The notes under the pieces were generated by a model. It saw only the letters and a list, made by a program, of their open reading frames with translations, searched no databases and was not told the DNA's origin. Below, one piece after another: positions 8,771 to 17,466 of a stretch of DNA of 64,000 nucleotides; position 1 is the first letter of the stretch, and the number at the start of each line of letters is the position of its first letter. Location of the stretch: the NCBI GenBank assembly GCA_040220135.1, contig JAVJTT010000011.1, positions 1 to 64,000 on the forward strand, written 5' to 3'. This DNA comes from CAJXMH01 sp040220135. Its GTDB lineage: Bacteria; Bacteroidota; Bacteroidia; Flavobacteriales_E; Vicingaceae. A program made the position numbers and the translations under genes.

Positions 8771-9292
8771 ATGAAAGGATTACTCTTAACCATTTGCCTT
8801 AGTCTTTCCATTGTCAGTTTTTCAAATCCCATTGAAGAACTGCGTCAGGAATACATGAAAGCGTTGCATGACTGCGACGAAGCTCCGGAGGTTTATGCTA
8901 AGTTTCTAGAAGTGGAGAATCCCTCCGCTAAAATCCTTGCTTACCGCGGAGCATTGGAGGCCATTATGACTCGAACCACTTGGAACTTGTTTAAAAAGAT
9001 GAGCTATCTGAGAAAAAGTGAAAAATCGTTTGAGGAAGCCGTAAGAAAAGACCCCAACAGTGTGGAAATTCGATTTATGCGGATGGCGGTTCAGTATGAA
9101 ATTCCTGCTTACTTAGGCTTTAGCGATGATTTAGATAGTGATAAAGTATTTGTGATAAAGAACATCAAAGATTTCAAAGCAGAAAACCTTCCCAAAGAGA
9201 CTTGCAAAGAGATCTATGCCTTTATGAAACGTTGCAATTACTTTACAGAAAGTCAAATTCAACGATTTAAAGGTCACCTAGCCCTAAACTAA
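8771..9292 (+). CDS. Small secreted protein of unknown function
   Basis: 173 aa from the ATG at 8771. I chose this start because it begins exactly at a good signal peptide (KGLLLTICLSLSIVSFS); an in-frame TTG at 8738 would add 11 polar residues in front of it. The mature part is helical, with a segment reading KSEKSFEEAVRKDPNSVEIR that resembles one TPR-like helix pair, and several Cys. It follows the response regulator by 36 bp, preceded by TATCTTGC (8759-8766), a weak -7 match, and is followed after 4 bp by the DUF2807 lipoprotein gene. I do not recognise a named family. A periplasmic location is inferred. Confidence 0.8.
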   Translation: MKGLLLTICLSLSIVSFSNPIEELRQEYMKALHDCDEAPEVYAKFLEVENPSAKILAYRGALEAIMTRTTWNLFKKMSYLRKSEKSFEEAVRKDPNSVEIRFMRMAVQYEIPAYLGFSDDLDSDKVFVIKNIKDFKAENLPKETCKEIYAFMKRCNYFTESQIQRFKGHLALN

Positions 9293-9296
9293 ACCC

Positions 9297-10016
9297 ATGA
9301 ACCTCAAAATGATCAGCCTTTCCACCCTCCTCCCACTATTCCTTTCTTCTTGTCTATTTTGGGGCAATTGCGAAGAAGGAAAAGGACCAGTTGTAGAAAA
9401 AACAATTGAAGTAAAAAACTTTGAAGAGCTTGAGCTTTCCGGCTCTCATACCGTCTACCTTTCTCAAGGGAATACGCAGTCGGTTAAAATTAAAGCACAA
9501 GAAAACCTTATTGAGTTGCTAAATACTCAAGTTGAAGGCGGTGAGTGGGACATTCACTTTAAGAAGTGTGTCAAATCCAAAGAAAAGATTGAGTTTTATG
9601 TTACAGTGCCTAACTTAAATGAAATTGCCATAGAAGGCTCAGGAGAAATTATTGGGAAAACCCCTTTTGAATCTGATAAAATGGAGCTAGAAATTAGCGG
9701 GTCCGGTGAAATCCATGTGGAATTAGTGAATGTTAAAGAATTGGATAGCGAAATCAATGGGTCCGGCGACTTGAAACTTTCCGGTACAACTAAGAATCAC
9801 GAAATCGAAATTAATGGTTCAGGCGATGTTGATGCCTATGACCTTCAAACAGACAACACCAAAGTTGAGATTAACGGTTCTGGTGATGTAAAAATCAATG
9901 TGTCCTACGAACTAAACGTAGAAGTGAATGGCAGTGGTGACGTTTACTACAAAGGCGATGTAAAAAACATTCATACCGAAGTTAACGGTTCGGGAGAAAT
10001 CAACCAGGCGAATTAA
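9297..10016 (+). CDS. DUF2807 (head GIN domain) lipoprotein
   Basis: 239 aa. The lipoprotein signal ends in the lipobox LSSC (Cys19). The rest is a DUF2807 'putative auto-transporter adhesin, head GIN' domain. Seven GSG motifs (EGSGE, SGSGE, NGSGD, NGSGE types) recur every 17-20 residues from about residue 110 to the C-terminus, the pattern of a right-handed parallel beta-helix with one turn per repeat. Such proteins are common on Bacteroidota envelopes with no proven role. It is probably co-transcribed with the small secreted protein 4 bp upstream. It is tail-to-tail with the NamZ-like gene; the two stop codons overlap (TTAA at 10013-10016). Confidence 0.9.
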   Translation: MNLKMISLSTLLPLFLSSCLFWGNCEEGKGPVVEKTIEVKNFEELELSGSHTVYLSQGNTQSVKIKAQENLIELLNTQVEGGEWDIHFKKCVKSKEKIEFYVTVPNLNEIAIEGSGEIIGKTPFESDKMELEISGSGEIHVELVNVKELDSEINGSGDLKLSGTTKNHEIEINGSGDVDAYDLQTDNTKVEINGSGDVKINVSYELNVEVNGSGDVYYKGDVKNIHTEVNGSGEINQAN

Positions 10017-11215
10017 GGGTAAAGCAAGTACTTTTCCCTAACTTTTTTAAAGGCCTCTAGTTCAGATTGCCAGCTAGCTCTTATTTCAGACTCTGACTGT
10101 CCAGCTTTTATCTGCTTTTGCAATTCATCAGTTCCAGCCAATAAGCTAAAAAAGGATGTAAAAAAGTTATTCTTATCAGGGTATTCTCGATATACGTCTA
10201 TCAAGTAAGTCAAATCTAGTTCGGCCTTAGCCTTTAAGCTGCCAATTGGCCTATCCGATAAGTCCTTTCCCAAACATTTTTTACCCTGTAGCTTAGGAGA
10301 CTTTGCCCCTGGGCTAGGTTTAGGAACAAAGTGATATTGGTATTCGGTCAATGCAGGATGACCAAATTGTTGAAAAGGCTTAGTTGTGCCTCTTCCCACA
10401 CTGATGGGAGTTCCTTCAAAAAAACACAAAGAAGGATACAAGTAAATGGCCGCCATATTGGGCAAATTTGGAGATGGAGGAACCCTTACTTGATAAGAAT
10501 CTTTGTGCTCGTAATTTTCACAAGCAATCACTTCCAACTGAGCTTTCAGGCCGTTTTTTAGCCACTTTTCCCCATTTATCATTTTAGCATATTCGCCAAT
10601 GGTCATTCCATGCACCACGGGGATAGGATGCATGCCTACAAAAGACTGAAATTTTTCTACCAATACCGGACCATCAACATAATGTCCATTCGGATTGGGG
10701 CGGTCTAGCACTAAAATTGGAATGTTCGCTTCCGCTGCCGCTTCCATCACATAATGCAAGGTAGAGATATAGGTATAAAAACGAGCGCCCACATCCTGAA
10801 TATCAAACAAGATCAAGTCAATGTTCTTTAGCTGCTCCGAACTTGGCTTCTTGTTGTTTCCATAGAGCGAATAAATGGGCAAACCGGTTTTCGTGTCTTT
10901 TCCGTCTTTTACTTTTTCTCCTGCATCTGCCTTCCCCCTAAAACCATGCTCTGGACTAAACACTTTGGTAATTTGAAAATCGGCATTAAGCAGGCTATCC
11001 ACTAAATGCTTTTTCCCAAGCAAGGAAGTATGATTGCCAACGAAAGCAATGCGCTTTCCTTCTAATTTGGGAAAATAAACCGAAGTTCTTTCTACTCCTA
11101 AGCTCAGCTTTTTTGTTTCAACAACGGACTTTGACTCATGCTTTGCGTTTTGACCACAGGCCGTGAACGCCAGCAAGCTGATAAAAAGAAACAAGGATGC
11201 CTGAGAAATATTCAT
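10013..11215 (-). CDS. DUF1343 exo-beta-N-acetylmuramidase NamZ-like lipoprotein
   Basis: 400 aa. The lipoprotein signal peptide ends FTAC (Cys20). The DUF1343 domain covers nearly all of the mature protein: VGNHTSLLGKKHLVDSL, FSPEHGFRG, LFDIQDVGARFYTYISTL, LDRPNPNG and SVGRGTTKPFQQFG. Characterised members (NamZ) remove N-acetylmuramic acid from the non-reducing end of peptidoglycan fragments and act in cell-wall recycling or scavenging. The PEHGF and GRGT segments are the best conserved. It is probably in the periplasm, anchored to a membrane. It is divergent from an ABC-type permease and convergent with the DUF2807 gene. Family assignment is strong; the substrate is inferred from the family. 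Confidence 0.9.
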   Translation of the reverse strand: MNISQASLFLFISLLAFTACGQNAKHESKSVVETKKLSLGVERTSVYFPKLEGKRIAFVGNHTSLLGKKHLVDSLLNADFQITKVFSPEHGFRGKADAGEKVKDGKDTKTGLPIYSLYGNNKKPSSEQLKNIDLILFDIQDVGARFYTYISTLHYVMEAAAEANIPILVLDRPNPNGHYVDGPVLVEKFQSFVGMHPIPVVHGMTIGEYAKMINGEKWLKNGLKAQLEVIACENYEHKDSYQVRVPPSPNLPNMAAIYLYPSLCFFEGTPISVGRGTTKPFQQFGHPALTEYQYHFVPKPSPGAKSPKLQGKKCLGKDLSDRPIGSLKAKAELDLTYLIDVYREYPDKNNFFTSFFSLLAGTDELQKQIKAGQSESEIRASWQSELEAFKKVREKYLLYP

Positions 11216-11235
11216 GATAAGGCTAATCGAATTAT

Positions 11236-11243
11236 TATTTTTG
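11236..11243 (+). promoter_or_regulatory. -7 element of the permease gene
   Basis: TATTTTTG, an exact TAnnTTTG match, 22 bp before the TTG start at 11266. No clear -33. Confidence 0.5.
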
Positions 11244-11265
11244 CTTTCAACCTAAGGCGAAGCGT

Positions 11266-12483
11266 TTGAACTTTGAACTCTATTTTGCAAAGAAAGTTAT
11301 ACAAGGCGGAAAAAATTCTTTTTCTAAGCCAATAATACGCATTTCCATTCTAGCAATTAGCCTGGGCATAGCCATGATGACTCTGTCTTTAGCTATTGTT
11401 GAAGGTTTTCAGCAAGAAATTAAGCGGAAGGTTGTGGGCTTTGGCTCTCACATTCAAATCACAGACTATCAGTCTAAAGGCTCAATGGAAAGCCAAGCGA
11501 TTAGCAAAAATCGAGACTTCTACCCTTTTCTGGATACGATTCCGGGCATTAATCACATTCAAGTATTTGCGCTTAAAGGAGCCATTTTACAAGCCAATGA
11601 AACTAATAATGGGGTGATTATTAAAGGCATTGGCAGTGACTTTAATTGGGACTTTTTTGATGAGTACATCAAAGAAGGGGAACGTCTTAATATTTCAGAC
11701 AGCACTGACCATCCGGAAATCTTAATTTCTGAAGCCATCTCGAAAACTTTAAATGTAAAGCTTGGCGAGGATTTGCTCGTCTATTTTGCTCAACAACCGG
11801 CCCGTCTTCGAAAACTAGAAATTACCGGCATCTACAACACCGGCTTGGGTGAAATGGATGAACGCATGGTTTTTATGGACATCGCCCATTTGCAAAAAAT
11901 CAACAGTTGGGATGAGAACCAAGTAGGAGGTTTTGAAATTTTAATTGACGATCTTGACGATTTAGATGCTTTAACGGAAACTGTCTACCAACAAATTGAT
12001 TACGACTTAAGTGCACAATCAATCAAAGATAGTCGTTTAGACATTTTCAACTGGTTGGAATTACAAGATGTCAATGTCATCATCATCATCACTTTGCTTT
12101 TATTGGTTTGTGGCATCGACATGATTTCGGCCTTACTTATTCTCATTCTAGAACGCACCAAAATGATTGGGGTTTTGAAAGCCTTAGGAGCTAAAAACAC
12201 CAGCATTCGAAAAATCTTTTTGTACAATGCCGCTTACCTGATCTTAGCAGGCCTTGTCATAGGGAATTTATTAGGTTTGGGTGTGGCCATTGCGCAACAA
12301 GAATTAGGATTTTTAAAATTGCCGCAAGAAGCCTACTTCATCGATACTGTTCCGATTAAATTGAATTTCAGCAAACTGCTTCTGTTAAATTTAGGCACCT
12401 TAGTAGTTTGCCTCTTAATGCTCTTGATTCCCTCTAACATTGTGGCTTCTATTAAGCCGGTTAAAACCTTGCGGTTTGATTAA
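11266..12483 (+). CDS. FtsX-like ABC transporter permease (LolC/LolE type)
   Basis: 405 aa. It has the LolC/E permease architecture: cytoplasmic N-terminus NFELYFAKKVI, transmembrane helix 1 (about 24-46), a large periplasmic MacB_PCD domain (about 50-260), then three C-terminal helices of the FtsX domain (about 268-290, 317-345, 365-390). The start is a TTG at 11266; it gives the N-terminus expected for the family and is preceded by a perfect -7 element. In the family these permeases work with a LolD-type ATPase to release lipoproteins or export other envelope molecules. No ATPase gene is adjacent, so the partner must lie elsewhere. Lipoprotein release is likely but not proven. Confidence 0.9.
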   Translation: MNFELYFAKKVIQGGKNSFSKPIIRISILAISLGIAMMTLSLAIVEGFQQEIKRKVVGFGSHIQITDYQSKGSMESQAISKNRDFYPFLDTIPGINHIQVFALKGAILQANETNNGVIIKGIGSDFNWDFFDEYIKEGERLNISDSTDHPEILISEAISKTLNVKLGEDLLVYFAQQPARLRKLEITGIYNTGLGEMDERMVFMDIAHLQKINSWDENQVGGFEILIDDLDDLDALTETVYQQIDYDLSAQSIKDSRLDIFNWLELQDVNVIIIITLLLLVCGIDMISALLILILERTKMIGVLKALGAKNTSIRKIFLYNAAYLILAGLVIGNLLGLGVAIAQQELGFLKLPQEAYFIDTVPIKLNFSKLLLLNLGTLVVCLLMLLIPSNIVASIKPVKTLRFD

Positions 12484-12536
12484 AGGAATAGTGGCATTTT
12501 AAGGGCTACTTAATCCAATATACTTGAGGCTTTTAA

Positions 12537-12544
12537 TACCTTTG
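12537..12544 (+). promoter_or_regulatory. -7 element of the CBS-domain PLP enzyme gene
   Basis: TACCTTTG, an exact TAnnTTTG match, 18 bp before the ATG at 12563. Confidence 0.55.
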
Positions 12545-12562
12545 CAATTCGAAAAATGACCT

Positions 12563-13930
12563 ATGAAATATTACGATAATATATTAGAAACTATTGGGAA
12601 TACTCCTTTAGTTAAATTCAACAAAATCACCAAAGAAATACCGGCTACCGTCTTAGCTAAGTTAGAGCCCTTTAATCCTGGTCATAGCACCAAAGACCGC
12701 ATGGCCTTAAAGATGGTGGAAGATGCAGAAGAAGCTGGTTTATTGAAGCCGGGAGGCACCATTATTGAAGGAACCTCTGGAAACACCGGAATGGGACTAG
12801 CTTTAGCTGCCATTGTCAAAGGCTATAAGTTGATCTGTACTTTGGCCGACAAGCAGTCGAAAGAAAAAATGGACATTTTGCGAGCCATGGGAGCAGAAGT
12901 GATTGTTTGCCCTACCAATGTCTCTTCGGATGACCCTCGTTCTTATTACTCTGTAGCGAAAAAATTAAACGAAGAAATTCCCAATTCCTTTTACCCAAAC
13001 CAATACGACAATTTATCTAACCGCAAAGCTCACTACGAGCAAACTGGGCCTGAGATTTGGGAACAAACCGAGGGAAAGATCACCCATTTTGTGGTAGGTG
13101 TTGGCACCGGAGGAACCATTTCAGGGGTTGCCAAATACTTGAAAGAAAAGAACCCAGACATTAAAATTTGGGGAATTGACACTTATGGTTCAGTATTCAA
13201 AAAGTTTCATGAAACTGGTGAGTTTGACGAAAAAGAAATTTACTCTTACATCACGGAAGGTATTGGAGAAGACATCATTCCTAAGAATGTAGAATTTGAC
13301 TTGATCGACCACTTTGAGAAAGTAAGCGATAAGGATGGCGTTATTATGACCCGTCGTTTAGCTCGAGAAGAAGGCTTTTTTATGGGTAATTCAGCTGGTT
13401 CCGCAGTAGCGGGCTTGCTACAACTTAAAGATCAATTAAAAGAAGACGATGTGGTAGTGGTACTTTTCCACGATCATGGTAGCCGATACGTAGGCAAAAT
13501 GTTTAATGATGATTGGGTAAGAGACCGTGGTTTTATGGAAACAGAAAAAGTAAATGCCATGAGTTTAATCAGCTCGCATAAAGGAAAAAAGCTTGTCACC
13601 GCTTCACCAGACGAGCAACTGTGTGATGTATTAAACAAAATGACGAAATACAACATCTCTCAAGTTCCGGTAGTAGAAGGTGACGATTTTGTAGGCTCCA
13701 TTAACGACTCTATCTACACACGACTCATCAATGAACCTGAGTTAAAAGAAACGGCTGTTCGTGAGCTCATGGAAGACCCCTATGAGTTTGTTGACGGAAA
13801 CTCTTCTTTAGATGAAATTGCCAAAAAGGTTGACAAGCAGAATCGCGCAGTTTTAGTTAAAGATAGATCGGGAAAAGTGAATATTATTACCATTCACGAT
13901 ATCATCGAATCCATTACACCAAAAGCCTAG
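12563..13930 (+). CDS. PLP-dependent cystathionine beta-synthase/cysteine synthase with CBS domain pair
   Basis: 455 aa. The fold-type II PLP domain (1-about 325) has the PLP lysine Lys44 in NPGHSTKDR, the substrate-binding loop EGTSGNTG and the phosphate-binding loop GTGGTISG. Two C-terminal CBS domains follow (about 340-455: VTASPDEQLCDVLNKMTKYNISQVPVVEG and a second unit ending ITIHDIIESI). This layout is that of eukaryotic-type cystathionine beta-synthase, which condenses serine and homocysteine. Plain O-acetylserine cysteine synthases lack CBS domains. The substrate cannot be settled from sequence; the CBS pair suggests regulation by an adenosyl ligand. The gene is monocistronic with its own -7 element. 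An ATG at 12556 is out of frame and runs into a stop. Confidence 0.9.
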   Translation: MKYYDNILETIGNTPLVKFNKITKEIPATVLAKLEPFNPGHSTKDRMALKMVEDAEEAGLLKPGGTIIEGTSGNTGMGLALAAIVKGYKLICTLADKQSKEKMDILRAMGAEVIVCPTNVSSDDPRSYYSVAKKLNEEIPNSFYPNQYDNLSNRKAHYEQTGPEIWEQTEGKITHFVVGVGTGGTISGVAKYLKEKNPDIKIWGIDTYGSVFKKFHETGEFDEKEIYSYITEGIGEDIIPKNVEFDLIDHFEKVSDKDGVIMTRRLAREEGFFMGNSAGSAVAGLLQLKDQLKEDDVVVVLFHDHGSRYVGKMFNDDWVRDRGFMETEKVNAMSLISSHKGKKLVTASPDEQLCDVLNKMTKYNISQVPVVEGDDFVGSINDSIYTRLINEPELKETAVRELMEDPYEFVDGNSSLDEIAKKVDKQNRAVLVKDRSGKVNIITIHDIIESITPKA

Positions 13931-13996
13931 CACTCCGTTTAGCAATGGTTATGACCGCATGCCATAAGTAAATAAAATGGGCCTTTTCAAATTGTC

Positions 13997-14004
13997 TACT
14001 TTTA
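13997..14004 (+). promoter_or_regulatory. -7 element of the patatin gene
   Basis: TACTTTTA (7 of 8 to TAnnTTTG including the free positions), 21 bp before the ATG at 14026. A Shine-Dalgarno-like AGGAGAA at 14014-14020, unusual for this phylum, supports that start. Confidence 0.45.
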
Positions 14005-14025
14005 GGGCAGCTTAGGAGAAGCTAC

Positions 14026-16302
14026 ATGAGACAGGCTATTGGAATATTACTTATACTACTTTCTTCTTTTCAGCTAAACGCTCAAAAGGTAGGTTTAGTG
14101 CTTAGTGGTGGCGGCGCTTCGGGTATGGCGCACATTGGCGTACTCAAGACTTTAGAGAAAAATAACATCCCGATTGACTACATTGTAGGAACCTCTGTTG
14201 GTGCGCTGATTGGTGGCTTGTATGCATCTGGTTATTCACCAGAAGAAATAGAAGCGATTGTAACGACCGACGACTTTCGAAATTCCGCCAATGGTGTGCT
14301 TAATCCGGATTATACATTCTATCTAAAGCAGAGTGCCCCCAATGCCTCCATGATTAAATGGAACTTTAACTTAGATTCTATCTTCGAGGCGAATATCCCC
14401 ACCAACTTTGTCAGCTCTACGCCCATTGACTTTGGTTTAATGACACTATTTTCTCAGTCAAATGCGGTCGCTAATCAGAATTTTGACAGCCTGCTTGTTC
14501 CTTTCCGATGTTTAGCTTCTAACATTAGTAAGCGCAAGCAAGCGATTTTAAAAGATGGCAATCTAGCGAGCTCTATTCGAGCTTCGATGACCTATCCCTT
14601 TTACCTTGCCCCCATAAGTTTAAATGGTGACATTATGTTTGATGGTGGCCTTTACAATAACTTCCCGGTAGATGTGATGTGTGCGGAATTTAATCCTGAC
14701 TACATCATCGCGAGTAATGTTTCCACCAAAACACCTCCACCCGACCCGGATAATTTGATCTCGCAGGTCAAGAGCATGTTGATAAAAGACTCGGATTATG
14801 AAATTAACTGCAGTAAAGGAGTTATTGTAAATTCAAACGTAAAAGACATTAGCACCTTTGATTTTTACCATAACCAAGAGGTTATAGCAAGAGGAATTGA
14901 AAGTTGTGAGGCGGTGATGGATGAGATAAAAGCCAATGTTGGGCTTCAAAAACAAGCAGCTTTAAACAACAAACGCCAGATTTTCAATAAACAAAAACCG
15001 GAATTAGTGTTTGAAGACATTAATATCAAAGGAGTACACCCCAACCAAACTAAATATTTATTACAAAAACTTAAATTGAAGTCGCCCAGCTTTAAAGCAA
15101 CTAAGCTGGAAGAAGAAGTGATGAAGTTTGCCTCTGATGAAAAAATTAAGAGCATCTACCCCAAAGCAGAATTTGATACCTCGAAAAATCAATTTGAACT
15201 GACTTTAGACTTTAATAAAGAAAAAAGCTTCCAAGCTTCTTTTGGCGGTGTTATTGCCTCAAAACCTTTCAGTACCGGCTTTTTCGAATTAGACTACAAC
15301 ATTCTTCAGTCTACATCGCTAAAAGCCCACGGTAACATTTACTTTGGTAGCTTTTATAGTTCAGTGGAAGGCGGTGCAAGGTGGGACATTCCCTTCGACA
15401 TTCCATTCTACCTAGAAACGCAATTTACCATTAACCAGTTTGATTACTTTAACAGTCGATCGACTTTTATTGAGGAAAACGATCCTCCCTACATTATCGA
15501 TTCCGAGCAATACTTTGAAAGCTCTATTGGCTTGCCGGTTTTAACTAAGGGAAAAATTAATCTTGGCGGAAGCTATTTTTGGCAAGAATTTGAATACTAC
15601 CAAAACGATAACTTTGACCGGGGCGATACATCTGACCTAACAAAATTTGAAGGTTACTCTACTTTTGCCAAGTACGAATTCAACTCCTTGAACAGAAAAA
15701 TGTATGCCAGCAAAGGAAGTCGTTTTCAATTCATGTTTCGATACTTAGATGGAAAAGAATACACCAAGCCAGGTTCAACTGCAGAATTAAAACAAAACCA
15801 AAGAAAGAGTCACGATTGGGTCACATTGCAATTGAGTTTTGATAAGTATTTTTTTAGAAACGAAAATTTCAGAATAGGCACCTCAATCCGTGGGGTTTAC
15901 TCTGACCTTCCATTCTTTCAAAATTATACCGCAACCATTCTTTCTGCACCCGCTTATCAACCCTTGCCGGAAAGTAAAACTCTTTTTCAAGAAAACTATC
16001 GCGCTTTGAGCTATATGGGCCTAGGGTTGAAAACGATTTATAGTATTCGAGAGCAAGTTGATTTTCGTTTAGAGGCTTACCTTTTTCAACCTTATGAAAC
16101 AATTGGAAGTACCGCTTTAGGCGAAGCAAAGCTCGGTGAGGAGATAGCCGACCGGAATTACATTGGCACATTTACTACCGTATACCACAGTCGAGTTGGA
16201 CCTTTAGCCGCAAGCTTGAATTACTTTGATGGCAGCAGTCCGGAACTTAGCTTTTTAGTCCATTTTGGATATCTACTTTACAACAAAAGAGCAAAAGAAT
16301 AA
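14026..16302 (+). CDS. Patatin-like phospholipase with POTRA and BamA-like outer-membrane barrel
   Basis: 758 aa. Signal peptide 1-19 (ends LNAQ). Patatin domain: oxyanion loop SGGGASG (27-33), nucleophile Ser57 in GTSVG, and the catalytic Asp in DGG at about 206-208. A POTRA-like domain starts near residue 325 (VFEDINIKGVHPNQTKYLL). A C-terminal surface-antigen/BamA-type barrel of about 350 residues ends in an aromatic strand. The layout matches PlpD-type (type Vd) proteins, in which a barrel carries a lipase to or through the outer membrane. Predicted activity is phospholipase A1/A2. It stands alone between a PLP enzyme and a DUF2752 gene. Confidence 0.93.
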   Translation: MRQAIGILLILLSSFQLNAQKVGLVLSGGGASGMAHIGVLKTLEKNNIPIDYIVGTSVGALIGGLYASGYSPEEIEAIVTTDDFRNSANGVLNPDYTFYLKQSAPNASMIKWNFNLDSIFEANIPTNFVSSTPIDFGLMTLFSQSNAVANQNFDSLLVPFRCLASNISKRKQAILKDGNLASSIRASMTYPFYLAPISLNGDIMFDGGLYNNFPVDVMCAEFNPDYIIASNVSTKTPPPDPDNLISQVKSMLIKDSDYEINCSKGVIVNSNVKDISTFDFYHNQEVIARGIESCEAVMDEIKANVGLQKQAALNNKRQIFNKQKPELVFEDINIKGVHPNQTKYLLQKLKLKSPSFKATKLEEEVMKFASDEKIKSIYPKAEFDTSKNQFELTLDFNKEKSFQASFGGVIASKPFSTGFFELDYNILQSTSLKAHGNIYFGSFYSSVEGGARWDIPFDIPFYLETQFTINQFDYFNSRSTFIEENDPPYIIDSEQYFESSIGLPVLTKGKINLGGSYFWQEFEYYQNDNFDRGDTSDLTKFEGYSTFAKYEFNSLNRKMYASKGSRFQFMFRYLDGKEYTKPGSTAELKQNQRKSHDWVTLQLSFDKYFFRNENFRIGTSIRGVYSDLPFFQNYTATILSAPAYQPLPESKTLFQENYRALSYMGLGLKTIYSIREQVDFRLEAYLFQPYETIGSTALGEAKLGEEIADRNYIGTFTTVYHSRVGPLAASLNYFDGSSPELSFLVHFGYLLYNKRAKE

Positions 16303-16307
16303 TTTTA

Positions 16308-16315
16308 TATCTTTC
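16308..16315 (+). promoter_or_regulatory. -7 element of the DUF2752 gene
   Basis: TATCTTTC, one mismatch to TAnnTTTG, 16 bp before the TTG start at 16332. Confidence 0.35.
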
Positions 16316-16331
16316 AGTTTTACTTTAAAAC

Positions 16332-16631
16332 TTGATTCAACAACAATTCATAAACTTACTCCGAAGCCTAATTTTGATTGGCATTTTGCTCGGTGCATGG
16401 CAGTTGTTTGCCACAATGGTGAATCTGCCACAAATCCCTTGTCTTATTAAGCATTACACTAGTTTTGAATGTTTTGCCTGCGGCAGTAGCAAAAGTTTTG
16501 TTACTCTGCTTCATGGCGACTTGGGGTCTGCCCTAACGACTAACCCCCTAGGGGTAATTTATCCTTTCTTATTGTTGCTTGGAATGGCTATTCTCATCTT
16601 GCATAAACTTAACTCAAAACCCATATCATGA
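16332..16631 (+). CDS. DUF2752 small membrane protein
   Basis: 99 aa, starting at a TTG (16332); the next in-frame ATG would cut into the first helix. Two transmembrane helices (about 9-30 and 73-92) flank a loop with the DUF2752 Cys signature (PCLIKHYTSFECFACGSSKS, normally CP.CGLTRA). The conserved Cys pair suggests metal or redox chemistry, but no function is established. Its last codons overlap the next gene by an ATGA junction at 16628-16631, so the two are co-translated. Confidence 0.8.
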   Translation: MIQQQFINLLRSLILIGILLGAWQLFATMVNLPQIPCLIKHYTSFECFACGSSKSFVTLLHGDLGSALTTNPLGVIYPFLLLLGMAILILHKLNSKPIS

Positions 16632-17461
16632 ATAATTTAAACAATACCGATTCAATTGACTACCAACTTAAGGTTGAAAAGTACTTTAAAGATGGTTGGA
16701 GCTTATTGAACAAAGAAATGGGGCCTTTTATTGGGATGACCTTTTTGTATTTCCTGATTAATTTAACCTTGAGTTACATTCCTTTCCTCAATGTTTTCAC
16801 AAACTTGATTACTTCAGCCTTAAGTGGAGGGTTTTACATTTATTGTAGAAACATTAAAAGGCAAAAGCAAACAGCCAAAGATTTCTTCGCCGGATTTTAC
16901 TACCTAAAAGACATCTTTTTATACTTTCTTGCTTTGTTGCTGCTTGTTGTTCCGGTAGTGGTGCTTTTCTTTCTTTTGGCAACTCCTTCTACGGATTTTT
17001 TCCAAGCCTTGGTTCAAACTAGTCAAAGCAACGATCCGGCAGCAGCTATGCGGCTCTCAGAATCATTCTCAAATGTGGGTCCTAGTTTTTTTATTGGCTT
17101 TTTTATTTTGATGATTTACCTGATCTATTTAACTACTTCTTACCTCTTTGTTATTCCTTTAATTGTAGATGCTGAATTGAGTTTTTGGAATGCCATGGAA
17201 CTAAGCAGAAAAACCGTAGGAAAACACTTCTTCCGTATTTTCTTTGCAGTTCTGGTATTGGGAATATTAGCCGCTATTGGCACAATAGTATCTTGTGCGG
17301 TTGGCCTCTTGCTCATTTTCCCCTTGATCATTTGCATTACCTTTGAGGCTTACGACCAAATTTTTCAACCTCATGCCGATGAGTATGTTGATGATATAGA
17401 ACAATTTGGTCAGATAGATGACGACATTAATACAGAGTCTCAGGAAAGAGAAAAGGAGTAA
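16628..17461 (+). CDS. Polytopic membrane protein of unknown function
   Basis: 277 aa with about six hydrophobic segments (about 36-55, 58-75, 97-125, 155-185, 195-205, 208-245) and an acidic C-terminal tail (DEYVDDIEQFGQIDDDIN). The overall shape resembles DUF975/DUF4013-like integral membrane proteins, but no motif decides it. It is coupled to the DUF2752 gene by a 4-bp ATGA overlap and convergent with the DUF58 gene, whose stop lies 5 bp beyond. Function unknown. Confidence 0.75.
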   Translation: MNNLNNTDSIDYQLKVEKYFKDGWSLLNKEMGPFIGMTFLYFLINLTLSYIPFLNVFTNLITSALSGGFYIYCRNIKRQKQTAKDFFAGFYYLKDIFLYFLALLLLVVPVVVLFFLLATPSTDFFQALVQTSQSNDPAAAMRLSESFSNVGPSFFIGFFILMIYLIYLTTSYLFVIPLIVDAELSFWNAMELSRKTVGKHFFRIFFAVLVLGILAAIGTIVSCAVGLLLIFPLIICITFEAYDQIFQPHADEYVDDIEQFGQIDDDINTESQEREKE

Positions 17462-17466
17462 GTGGA

